Source: a virus. From it: a DNA stretch of 48,359 nt. The stretch lies in IMG/VR virus record IMGVR_UViG_3300028025_007001, positions 1 through 48,359 of that record, one strand, 5' to 3'. The notes below the pieces were generated by a model, which did no database searches, was not told where the DNA came from, and worked only from the letters and a program-made list of their open reading frames with translations. The position numbers were made by a program, and so were the translations under genes. Positions 38,176-44,351 of this stretch are shown piece after piece. Each line of letters starts with the position of its first letter. Positions within the stretch are counted from its first letter, which is position 1.

Positions 38176-38538
38176 ATGAAAAAGAATATTATTGTTAAAG
38201 AAATTTCTACTTATATTGAATCAGAGCAAATTGAGATAGTTTATATTACCTTACCCCAAAGAACAGAGATTTCCGCCTCTCTGCGGCATAAAGATATATC
38301 CAAAGCGTTTGTCTTTAATTTTAATAGCAAACTATTAAAATACCACCCACAAGAAACTAAAAAAACAATTCATTTTAATTATGGGGTTGGGATAGCTAAA
38401 ACAGAATGGATGTATACAGACAAAATATCCGGCGTAGAAGATTTTAGTAAAAAAAGAGAGAGGAGTGATATGAAAATTGATATTGCATTTCCAAAAGTAG
38501 TTAAAGATATAAGTATCGAAACATTTAATGATAATTAA
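38176..38538 (+). CDS. Cassette gene 2: hypothetical protein
   Basis: A 120-residue beta-rich protein (IEIVYITLPQRTEISASLRH, AFVFNFNSKLLKYHP, IHFNYGVGIAKTEWMY). It ends ten bases before attC 2. No family recognised. Confidence 0.75.
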   Translation: MKKNIIVKEISTYIESEQIEIVYITLPQRTEISASLRHKDISKAFVFNFNSKLLKYHPQETKKTIHFNYGVGIAKTEWMYTDKISGVEDFSKKRERSDMKIDIAFPKVVKDISIETFNDN

Positions 38539-38542
38539 TTAC

Positions 38543-38596
38543 GCATAACGTCCGACGATAAACAATCTTTTTAATGTTGTTTATCATTTGTTAGGT
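38543..38596 (+). repeat. attC site 2 (54 bp, short type)
   Basis: GCATAACG (38543) to GTTAGGT (38590-38596), inner perfect 9-bp stem GATAAACAA (38557-38565) with TTGTTTATC (38577-38585), loop TCTTTTTAATG. The loop recurs nearly exactly in the 39908 hairpin. Confidence 0.85.
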
Positions 38597-38633
38597 TTAG
38601 TTAAATTATTGTTTTACAATTAAAAATATAAAT

Positions 38634-38831
38634 ATGGACAATATTAAATTAACATCAGTAATTCCACAGGAACAAAACACTATCTTTTTTATGCAAGATA
38701 ATGGCGCAAGAGAAATTCTAAAACTTTGTGAAAACGGAGATATTTTCGTAAAAGGTAAACTTGCAGAAAATGACAAAGAAGTTGTGAATGCTTTAAGAGA
38801 ATTTCTCAAAGGACAGGGTTTCCTAAAATAG
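38634..38831 (+). CDS. Cassette gene 3: small hypothetical protein
   Basis: A 65-residue protein with MDNIKLTSVIPQEQNTIFFM, strand GAREILKLCENGDIFVKG, and helix DKEVVNALREFLKGQGFLK. Small proteins of this type (short strand pair 'ENGDIFVKG' and C-terminal helix) are ones I recall from Bacteroidota genomes and phages. It ends one base before attC 3. Confidence 0.78.
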   Translation: MDNIKLTSVIPQEQNTIFFMQDNGAREILKLCENGDIFVKGKLAENDKEVVNALREFLKGQGFLK

Positions 38832-38930
38832 CCTATAACGTTTTGCAGGTAGGCGATAGTGCCGCTTACCACAAATTTTAAATCGAAGCACTCAGGCTCA
38901 TAGCGGCATTTTGCCTACCTGCTGTTAGGT
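38832..38930 (+). repeat. attC site 3 (99 bp)
   Basis: CCTATAACG to GTTAGGT. Inner perfect 10-bp stem GCAGGTAGGC (38845-38854) with GCCTACCTGC (38913-38922), then a second stem AGTGCCGCT (38858-38866) with AGCGGCATT (38902-38910), one G-T pair, and an unpaired centre. The clearest attC in the array. Confidence 0.92.
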
Positions 38931-38977
38931 GTCTGTAAAAAATAAATTTAGCGCGGGCGAATTAAACAAATTACAAA

Positions 38978-39175
38978 ATGCAAAAAGCTATTAAAGTATT
39001 ACAAGACAAAATCAATGAGTGTGAAAACATGAAAACTTGGTTTGAAACTGAGTTATTAAAACACCAACACGCAACTGCCGACCAAACAGAAGTCCAAAGA
39101 CTTAAAATTGGGCAACAAGAAGCTGTTGATATAAGCAAAGAGTGTTTTGATGCTATTGATATGTTAACCAAGTAG
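38978..39175 (+). CDS. Cassette gene 4: small coiled-coil protein
   Basis: A 65-residue helical protein (MQKAIKVLQDKINECENMKT, then WFETELLKHQHATADQTEVQ, EAVDISKECFDAIDML). A short coiled coil is likely. Followed by a hairpin that resembles an attC end. Confidence 0.75.
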   Translation: MQKAIKVLQDKINECENMKTWFETELLKHQHATADQTEVQRLKIGQQEAVDISKECFDAIDMLTK

Positions 39176-39187
39176 GATGTTGATTGT

Positions 39188-39226
39188 GTTGGGTGCGTGG
39201 GAAATTTATTTTTTATTGCACCTAAC
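39188..39226 (+). repeat. Short attC-like hairpin after gene 4
   Basis: GTTGGGTGC (39188-39196) pairs with GCACCTAAC (39218-39226), one G-T pair. The box order is GTT...AAC, opposite to a standard attC, so this may be two neighbouring site ends after loss of the cassette between them. Confidence 0.5.
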
Positions 39227-39251
39227 GTAAAAATATAAAAACAGTAACGGA

Positions 39252-39554
39252 ATGAAAGAATTAGAGATAAAAATACTTGAAGAAGTAACCAATGGAACAC
39301 TTGACACAAATGACATACTACGTAAGTTATTGTTTTTATATGGTGTTACCGAACGTTATTTTTATCATTACTCATACATTTCACCAAATGGAAATGGTAA
39401 CATAAATACTAATGAGTTGATAGAATGTACCAAAGATTTTTATGATAAAATAAAATCTGATAAAAGAGATACTGACTTACATAAACCAGTAAAATATATG
39501 AGTGATGATATACCAACAGATAAGAAATTACGTAAGATTTTATATGTTCGGTAA
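39252..39554 (+). CDS. Cassette gene 5: hypothetical protein
   Basis: A 100-residue acidic helical protein (MKELEIKILEEVTNGTLDTN, LRKLLFLYGVTERYFYHYSY, IECTKDFYDKIKSDKRDTDL). The same word GTAACGGAA occurs just before (39244) and at its end (39551), and GTTACCGAAC/GTTCGGTAAC form an inverted pair (39345 and 39546). Its flanking sites are degenerate. Confidence 0.72.
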   Translation: MKELEIKILEEVTNGTLDTNDILRKLLFLYGVTERYFYHYSYISPNGNGNINTNELIECTKDFYDKIKSDKRDTDLHKPVKYMSDDIPTDKKLRKILYVR

Positions 39555-39598
39555 CGGAAAATAATAAAAGCAGTGCGAATTTTAAAAATAAATATAAT

Positions 39599-39889
39599 AT
39601 GGAAGAATTAGTAAATTGTCCTCTTTGTGGGAGGGAGGAAGAATACGGACAAATGTACGAATATAGAGGTGCATTAGCTTGTTGTGATTGCATTGAAGAA
39701 GCAAGGGAAAAAAGAGATGCTGAACGTGCTGAAATAATCGAAGAGCAAAAACATAAAATAGACAGATTTAAAGGAATTGATTTAAGTGATAGCACAATTG
39801 GAAAAGCTAACCGCCAAATATTGAAAGCGGATATTGAGGTGGCAAAAAAAGAGGGAAAACGATTGCGTGATTACGAAGATAGGAGCTAA
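39599..39889 (+). CDS. Cassette gene 6: zinc-finger protein
   Basis: A 96-residue protein with CPLC and CCDC knuckles about 21 residues apart (a zinc-ribbon-like N-terminus), then a long charged helix (EEAREKRDAERAEIIEEQKH) and a basic tail. Stop is followed by GCTAA. Confidence 0.78.
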   Translation: MEELVNCPLCGREEEYGQMYEYRGALACCDCIEEAREKRDAERAEIIEEQKHKIDRFKGIDLSDSTIGKANRQILKADIEVAKKEGKRLRDYEDRS

Positions 39890-39907
39890 GCATTGCTTTT
39901 ATACCAT

Positions 39908-39936
39908 GTTAGCAAATCGTTTTAATGTTTGCTAAC
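39908..39936 (+). repeat. Small hairpin before attC 6
   Basis: GTTAGCAAA (39908-39916) pairs perfectly with TTTGCTAAC (39928-39936); the loop TCGTTTTAATG differs by one base from the loop of attC 2. Its right arm is also the left outer box of the next attC. Confidence 0.75.
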
Positions 39937-40024
39937 GGTTTGCGTATATACGAGGTACGCCTTAACGAAATTTCAAATTATAAACAAATGCTTGTAGGTG
40001 TATCTTGTATATACGCTGTTATAA
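39931..40024 (+). repeat. attC site 6 (94 bp)
   Basis: GCTAACG to GTTATAA. Inner perfect 10-bp stem GCGTATATAC (39942-39951) with GTATATACGC (40007-40016), extended by partial pairing of GAGGTACGCCT with AGGTGTATCTT. Unpaired centre about 35 bases. Confidence 0.9.
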
Positions 40025-40043
40025 GCTGTAAAAATTACGGAAT

Positions 40044-40223
40044 ATGAACAAAGAACTTTTAAAATCAATATGGACGTTAATTGGAATAGTGATATGGCTA
40101 TTACTATTTACAAAAACATTTTATGAATGGACACAAGGTAAGCAACCAGATAACTTTACTATAATGGTGATATTGTTAATAGCCATATCGCTTGAAAGTA
40201 AATTTAATAGCAGAAAGCAGTAA
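40044..40223 (+). CDS. Cassette gene 7: two-helix membrane peptide
   Basis: A 59-residue protein: MNKELLKSIWTLIGIVIWLL and LFTKTFYEW (helix 1), a polar loop (TQGKQPDNF), then TIMVILLIAISLE (helix 2) and a basic end. It starts about 20 bases after attC 6, typical for a cassette gene. Confidence 0.78.
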   Translation: MNKELLKSIWTLIGIVIWLLLFTKTFYEWTQGKQPDNFTIMVILLIAISLESKFNSRKQ

Positions 40224-40232
40224 TTTTTATTG

Positions 40233-40275
40233 CTTATAACTATATTATATAATAACCTTTTTATAGGTGTTTAAT
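40233..40275 (+). repeat. Degenerate site at the right end of the array
   Basis: Begins CTTATAAC and ends GTTTAAT, with AACCT/AGGT as a partial inner pairing. This is the last boundary before the recombinase and could be a decayed attC or the site used for insertion. Confidence 0.4.
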
Positions 40276-40289
40276 CGCCAATACTTTAA

Positions 40290-41096
40290 TTGATGAAAAA
40301 TCAAAAAATTATAAAGATTTGTGAAGAAAAGTTTATATATTTAAATTATTCCCCGAGAACTAGAGATAATTATATGTCTCATATTAAATCCTTTTTGGAA
40401 AGTTTAGGAGACAAACAAATCATCCATTGTAATTCAAATGATTTTCAATCGTATTTAGATAGTTATAAGTTTACATCAGTCTCTCAACAAAATCAAATTA
40501 TTAATTCTATTAGATTTCTTTATAAAGAAGTTTTAGGTAAAAAATACGATAAAGTAAGTTTTAAAAGACCTAGAAAAGAAAAGAAACTACCAAAAGTGAT
40601 AGATGGAGAGTTTATAAAATCTAAATTGTCTAAAATCGAGAACTTAAAGCACAGAGCAATTTTAACATTAACTTACTCGATAGGATTAAGGGTTTCTGAA
40701 ATAGTTAATCTTAAAATTGAAGATATTGATTCTAAGAGAATGCTGATCCATATCAAGAATGCTAAAGGTAAGAAAGATAGGATATTGCCTCTTTCTCAAA
40801 CAGTTTTAGAATTACTACGAGAGTATTTTAAAGAATATAGACCAAAGGAATACCTTTTTAATGGGCAAAACTCTTTAAAATATTCAATAGGGAGTTGTCA
40901 AAAAATATACAAACGTTATATAGATTCGACATCATCGATCCACACACTCAGACACTCGTCATTTACTAATCTTCTTGAATCCGGAACTGATCTTAGAATC
41001 ATTCAAAAAATTGCAGGACATTCTTCTTCTAAAACTACTGAGATCTATACACACGTTTCAAATCAATTACTAAATAAAGTAAATCTTCCAATTTAG
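40290..41096 (+). CDS. xer-like: Xer-like tyrosine recombinase
   Basis: A 268-residue site-specific recombinase. Catalytic residues visible: Arg134 in SIGLRVSEI, Lys about 159-162 in KNAKGKKDR, His218 and Arg221 in HTLRHSSF, His244 in GHSSSKTT and Tyr253 in EIYTHVS. The N-terminal core-binding domain (YSPRTRDNYMSHIKSFLESL) is present. The region between the Lys strand and the HxxR box has no IntI-specific insertion, so it is XerC/D-like rather than an integron integrase. Length is close to XerD. It could act on the adjacent attC-type sites, on phage integration, or on phage genome dimers. Confidence 0.93.
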   Translation: MMKNQKIIKICEEKFIYLNYSPRTRDNYMSHIKSFLESLGDKQIIHCNSNDFQSYLDSYKFTSVSQQNQIINSIRFLYKEVLGKKYDKVSFKRPRKEKKLPKVIDGEFIKSKLSKIENLKHRAILTLTYSIGLRVSEIVNLKIEDIDSKRMLIHIKNAKGKKDRILPLSQTVLELLREYFKEYRPKEYLFNGQNSLKYSIGSCQKIYKRYIDSTSSIHTLRHSSFTNLLESGTDLRIIQKIAGHSSSKTTEIYTHVSNQLLNKVNLPI

Positions 41097-41128
41097 ATCC
41101 TATTATTTTTTTATCCCAAAATTTTTCT

Positions 41129-41136
41129 TATATTTG
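41129..41136 (+). promoter_or_regulatory. TAnnTTTG promoter before the 41150 gene
   Basis: TATATTTG, with a T7 tract (41106-41112) about 16 bases upstream. Lacks the CCTACG box. Confidence 0.55.
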
Positions 41137-41149
41137 AATAAAAATAGAA

Positions 41150-41305
41150 ATGGATAAAGAAAAAACAGGATTAACCAAAATTATCATAGAATCTAAAATG
41201 AATGACGAGCAACGAGAATGCCTTGTCGACGAAATTATTAGGATTTCTGAAATTATTGGAATTAAATTGGAAATTAAACAATCCAAAGAGGGTATAAATC
41301 TTTAA
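41150..41305 (+). CDS. Small hypothetical protein
   Basis: A 51-residue frame, MDKEKTGLTKIIIESKMNDE and onward, with strand-helix-strand character (ISEIIGIKLEIKQSKEG). Preceded by a good promoter; the stop comes one base before the next start. Confidence 0.65.
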   Translation: MDKEKTGLTKIIIESKMNDEQRECLVDEIIRISEIIGIKLEIKQSKEGINL

Positions 41306-41306
41306 G

Positions 41307-41948
41307 ATGAAAGTACTTTTTCTTGATATAGATGGGGTAATGAACTCAAGGATCTTTTATAAACAAAGACATAAGAGAGAAATGAGAAGACCTATTTATT
41401 GGTGGAGGCAATTAAAATACTTGATAAAGAAATTATTAAGGATTAAACCCAAAGGTGTATCTTTAGCTGACTATAAACCTCCTAAAAATTCATACACATT
41501 TGATTATCAATTCAACAGGCTAAAGGAAGAAACCTGCCCGGAGAAATGGAAATGGCTAAGTGAATGGTGCAACGAAAGGGGTATTAAGATATGCGTATCC
41601 TCAGTTTGGAAGAATCATTTTGGAACTGAAGGGTATGTTTCAACTCCAGAAAAATGGGAAGATGCTTTTGTTAAATTGGGGTTTAATCCAGGTACCTATG
41701 TAGGTATAACAGGGGATCGAAAATCCTTAAGGGGAGAAGAGATACAAGAGTGGTTAGATAAACACCCAGAATTTGAAGATTATGTAATTCTAGATGACGA
41801 TGGAGATATGATGGACCACCAATTTGATCGGTTTCATCATTGTGATTCCTGGTTTGGTATGTCTCCCAACCATCTTTATAGAATGGGTATGTATTTTGAC
41901 GGAAGAAATATAGATGGATACGAAAGATTAAATAAAACAGTAAGATAA
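41307..41948 (+). CDS. HAD-superfamily protein
   Basis: A 213-residue protein with HAD motif I FLDIDGVMN near the start, motif II SSVW (CVSSVWKNHF), and motif IV ILDDDGDM at about residues 155-162. This matches HAD domains found in phage and bacterial RNA-repair-associated proteins (HAD_SAK type). A long basic stretch (residues 20-50) forms the cap region. Substrate unknown; phosphatase of nucleotide or nucleic-acid ends is plausible. Confidence 0.85.
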   Translation: MKVLFLDIDGVMNSRIFYKQRHKREMRRPIYWWRQLKYLIKKLLRIKPKGVSLADYKPPKNSYTFDYQFNRLKEETCPEKWKWLSEWCNERGIKICVSSVWKNHFGTEGYVSTPEKWEDAFVKLGFNPGTYVGITGDRKSLRGEEIQEWLDKHPEFEDYVILDDDGDMMDHQFDRFHHCDSWFGMSPNHLYRMGMYFDGRNIDGYERLNKTVR

Positions 41949-41949
41949 A

Positions 41950-42150
41950 ATGGAAAAATTAAAATTCAAAAAAGGTGTAGGGACTATGCCATTAACAGAA
42001 GATTTCTTCTATATGATTTCAGGAGGAGGATGGTGTAAACCTGAAAAATATCTAGAAGAGGAGGATGCTAAAAAAGTCAGAGAAGCTATTTCTCTCATTG
42101 AGCTCTATCAATCCCAAGGAATTGAAGAAGGGGTTTTCGAAGAGTTCTAA
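41950..42150 (+). CDS. Small acidic protein
   Basis: A 66-residue protein (MEKLKFKKGVGTMPLTEDFF, GGWCKPEKYLEEEDAKKVRE, then an acidic end). Starts one base after the HAD gene. No family recognised. Confidence 0.72.
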   Translation: MEKLKFKKGVGTMPLTEDFFYMISGGGWCKPEKYLEEEDAKKVREAISLIELYQSQGIEEGVFEEF

Positions 42151-42168
42151 TTAATAATTAAAAATAGA

Positions 42169-42417
42169 ATGGAAAATATGAATTTAAAAAACAATTTTAC
42201 CCGGGGATATTCTTTAACTATCGACCGTAAAGAATACGAAGAAGACCTTCAGAGAAGACAAAAAGAACATCTAGATAATATTTCAGGGAATCAAAACTGG
42301 AGACCCTGCTTGCATGATAGCTGTCCAGATTGTTTAGGAACCGGGGTTAAAAGAAGCGGGGGAATGTGTGTTCATGGGATAAGTTGTCCCTGTGCAAAAT
42401 GTACTCCTTCTTATTAA
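42169..42417 (+). CDS. DnaJ-finger-like phage protein
   Basis: An 82-residue protein with CPDCLGTGVKRSGGMC and CPCAKC at its end, a single DnaJ-type CxxCxGxG finger, preceded by RPCLHDS. I recognise this N-x-WRPCLHDSCP block from unannotated Bacteroidota phage proteins. Likely binds zinc. Confidence 0.8.
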   Translation: MENMNLKNNFTRGYSLTIDRKEYEEDLQRRQKEHLDNISGNQNWRPCLHDSCPDCLGTGVKRSGGMCVHGISCPCAKCTPSY

Positions 42418-42494
42418 TTCTAAGAAATAAAAGTATACATGGAAATAAAAGATTTAAATTAAATTTTTTACTGGGAAAAATCTGAAAGAAGTTA

Positions 42495-42504
42495 GATATA
42501 TAAA
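42495..42504 (+). promoter_or_regulatory. GATATATAAA motif upstream of the 42515 gene
   Basis: Exact decamer, 10 bases before the start codon. Confidence 0.45.
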
Positions 42505-42514
42505 ATAAAATTAT

Positions 42515-42775
42515 ATGGAAAACAAAACGAAAAAACACATTAATAAGTTTAATGACTTCTTAAAAGAAGATGTTGTTAATAAAGGTACTAAAACATCAAC
42601 AAGATTAGTCGAAGTCGATTATAACGGTCAAAAAATGAAAGCGGTTGCTATCGGTTATGGTTCTGGTCCTTACTTTAAAGAAGTTTATTATCTATTGGAT
42701 GAAATTCAGTATGAAAATGACTATTTTGATAATATTAAGGAAATTGATCCCTCTGATTTGATAGTGAGCGGATAA
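42515..42775 (+). CDS. Putative packaged protein
   Basis: An 86-residue protein starting MENKTKKHINKFNDFLKEDV; HINKFNDFLKE fits the targeting pattern with an LKE triplet. The rest is a beta-rich domain (TRLVEVDYNGQKMKAVAIGY, FKEVYYLLDEIQYE). Unknown function. Confidence 0.68.
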   Translation: MENKTKKHINKFNDFLKEDVVNKGTKTSTRLVEVDYNGQKMKAVAIGYGSGPYFKEVYYLLDEIQYENDYFDNIKEIDPSDLIVSG

Positions 42776-42803
42776 AAAATTATTAAAGATATTAATCTTT
42801 CAA

Positions 42804-42998
42804 GTGAAATCCCATTGTAAGGAATGCCCTCACGTAGTCAGGAATAGGCATAACGATATGATTTTAGATTTTTCCAGAAGACATAAAAAGCCTCATAATT
42901 GTCATATGACCGAGGGAAAAAAAGACTTATGGAACGTAAAATATAAATCACTAATTTGTTACGGATCGAAATTAAAAGAAAAAGAAACCCTAGAATAA
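42804..42998 (+). CDS. Zinc-finger-like phage protein
   Basis: A 64-residue protein with a GTG start: KSHCKECPHVVRNRHNDMIL, then a Cys/His cluster NCHMTEGKK and a basic tail. CxxC followed by a CH pair about 30 residues later suggests a zinc site. I recognise the block HNCHMTEGKKDLWN from large phages. A terminator overlaps its stop. Confidence 0.75.
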   Translation: MKSHCKECPHVVRNRHNDMILDFSRRHKKPHNCHMTEGKKDLWNVKYKSLICYGSKLKEKETLE

Positions 42999-43013
42999 TA
43001 TCTAGGGTTTTTT
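42985..43013 (+). terminator. Intrinsic terminator
   Basis: AAACCCTAGA (42985-42994) pairs perfectly with TCTAGGGTTT (43001-43010), six-base loop, followed by a U tract to 43013. The stop codon of the 42804 gene lies in the loop. Confidence 0.85.
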
Positions 43014-43015
43014 GT

Positions 43016-43025
43016 GATATATAAA
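43016..43025 (+). promoter_or_regulatory. GATATATAAA motif upstream of the 43029 gene
   Basis: Exact decamer directly after the terminator and three bases before the chosen ATG. Confidence 0.45.
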
Positions 43026-43028
43026 AAG

Positions 43029-43388
43029 ATGAAAACATTCAGAGCAGGTAATTTAGAGGTAATGAGGGAAGATTTGGATTATCCAGATTTTCCTTTGAAG
43101 ATGGATTACGATGAAGTAGAATCGTTAGATCTTTCAGAATATCCTGACGGATGGAGGATACCTACCTATGAAGAAATAAGGAATCTTTATAAGTTTGCTA
43201 ACTGCGCAGCTTACAATAGATCGGAATGGAATTCCCAAAAATGGTCTATAGGAGGGTTTGGAGACGACTACTATTGGGCAATTGATCAGAATTCAGATCC
43301 TTCTTCTTTTGTCTTATTTGATTTCCTTAGCGGATCTAAGGAACCTTGGGGTAAAGGAAAATTAAGATTAGTAAAAAATATAGAATAA
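43029..43388 (+). CDS. DUF1566-like protein, copy 1
   Basis: A 119-residue protein starting MKTFRAGNLEVMREDL; the start is set by the motif and terminator just upstream. It has the DUF1566 / C-type-lectin-like signature: DGWRIPTYEEIRNLYKFA, DDYYWAI and a final KLRLVKNI strand. This fold is used for ligand or receptor binding in some phage tail proteins, so a virion role is possible. Confidence 0.75.
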   Translation: MKTFRAGNLEVMREDLDYPDFPLKMDYDEVESLDLSEYPDGWRIPTYEEIRNLYKFANCAAYNRSEWNSQKWSIGGFGDDYYWAIDQNSDPSSFVLFDFLSGSKEPWGKGKLRLVKNIE

Positions 43389-43747
43389 TGGTAAAAGAGG
43401 AATATTTATACCCGTCTATAAAATTAGGAAAAATAGAAATAGCATCTAAAGATTGTCCAGAGTGGTTAGATTGGAATGACACAAATGAATTAATATCAGT
43501 AATAGGAGATGGATGGAGACTTCCTACCTCCGAAGAAGGTTTATATTTTATAGATCTTTCTACCAATCTAGAATTAGGGGAATTTGACAGATACGGTAAT
43601 AATGATAGAAGAGGATATTGGACCTCCGATAATTTTACTTCAGCGACAGGTCAATTAAGATCTGGAATTTACATAGATCATAGAAGAAATTATGGATATA
43701 ACATAGCTAATCCGTGTTTAGTTAGATTAGTTAGAGACATCCGGTAG
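43388..43747 (+). CDS. DUF1566-like protein, copy 2
   Basis: A 119-residue relative of the preceding gene: DGWRLPTSEEGLYFIDLS, GYWTSDNFTSATGQLRSGI, then LVRLVRDIR. It starts in the stop codon of copy 1 (TAATG) and diverges from it except in the GWR-x-PT, YW and LVRLV motifs, so an old duplication. Confidence 0.8.
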   Translation: MVKEEYLYPSIKLGKIEIASKDCPEWLDWNDTNELISVIGDGWRLPTSEEGLYFIDLSTNLELGEFDRYGNNDRRGYWTSDNFTSATGQLRSGIYIDHRRNYGYNIANPCLVRLVRDIR

Positions 43748-43813
43748 TATAGATTATTTTACGTATACTGAACTTTATATATAGATTAATAGATAATCTA
43801 AGAAAAATAAAAA

Positions 43814-44017
43814 ATGACCGTAGATCCAAATTATTTAAAAATGATAGCAGACCGTTTAGATAAGATGAACGGGGGTTCTCCTGCTAGATCTGGAGAGATT
43901 CAGGGAGAATATAAACTTCCTAACATAATGGATCAAATGGGACAAACTGCAATGGCTTACCTAAATAGAAAGAAGGAAGAAGAGGCTAGAAATCTAAATA
44001 ACAGACTGGATAGTTAA
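43814..44017 (+). CDS. Small hypothetical protein
   Basis: A 67-residue helical protein (MTVDPNYLKMIADRLDKMNG, DQMGQTAMAYLNRKKEEEAR). Its 3' end overlaps the convergent 43986 gene by 32 bases. Upstream is an AT-rich TTATATATAG box. Confidence 0.7.
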   Translation: MTVDPNYLKMIADRLDKMNGGSPARSGEIQGEYKLPNIMDQMGQTAMAYLNRKKEEEARNLNNRLDS

Positions 44018-44351
44018 GGCCAAATCCTGGATATATTTTTCCTTTAAATTCTTTCTGTAAAAATCTTATATCAGGAGATAGATCTTTAAGGTAACATAAA
44101 AGATGTTCTTCGTCTTTGTATATCAAAACCCCATCTACACCTTCGGTATTATAAAGGGTTCTAACTTTTTCCGTTATGGCTTTATCCGAATCTAAATCTT
44201 TTACCATCACCCATAGATGACGACATTTATTTTTGCATTCTATAAATAAATCTTCTTCTATTCCCTCAAATTCCCCGCAGATAACTCCTGTCCCATATTT
44301 TTTAAAATCGGGAATAAAAAATTTGTTCACTGAATTAAATAGACTCTTCAT
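43986..44351 (-). CDS. Hypothetical protein
   Basis: A 121-residue alpha/beta protein starting MKSLFNSVNKFFIPD (a TTG two codons earlier is possible). Strands GTGVICGEFEGIEEDLFIE, HLWVMVKDLDSDK, GVLIYKDEEHLLCYLKDLS. It overlaps the end of the 44335 gene, so coupled translation, and converges on the 43814 gene. Confidence 0.72.
   Translation of the reverse strand: MKSLFNSVNKFFIPDFKKYGTGVICGEFEGIEEDLFIECKNKCRHLWVMVKDLDSDKAITEKVRTLYNTEGVDGVLIYKDEEHLLCYLKDLSPDIRFLQKEFKGKIYPGFGLNYPVCYLDF

Larger units (their letters stand above)
37607..41096 (+). mobile_element. Integron-like cassette array with Xer-type recombinase
   Basis: Seven or so small genes, all on the plus strand, separated by attC-type palindromes, followed by a tyrosine recombinase in the same direction. 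The palindromes have the integron layout: an outer box ending TAAC(G), an inner imperfect stem, and an outer box starting GTTA. Stems differ in sequence but not in plan, as in real cassette arrays. GTTTAA occurs at both ends (37607-37612 and 40269-40275). A usual integron has intI divergent from the array with attI between; here the recombinase lies at the far end, in line, and is not IntI. See the attC entries. Confidence 0.8.

Noticed and set aside
40290-41096. Integron integrase IntI
   Set aside because: The stretch between the Lys strand and the HxxR box has normal Xer length; the IntI-specific insertion is missing.
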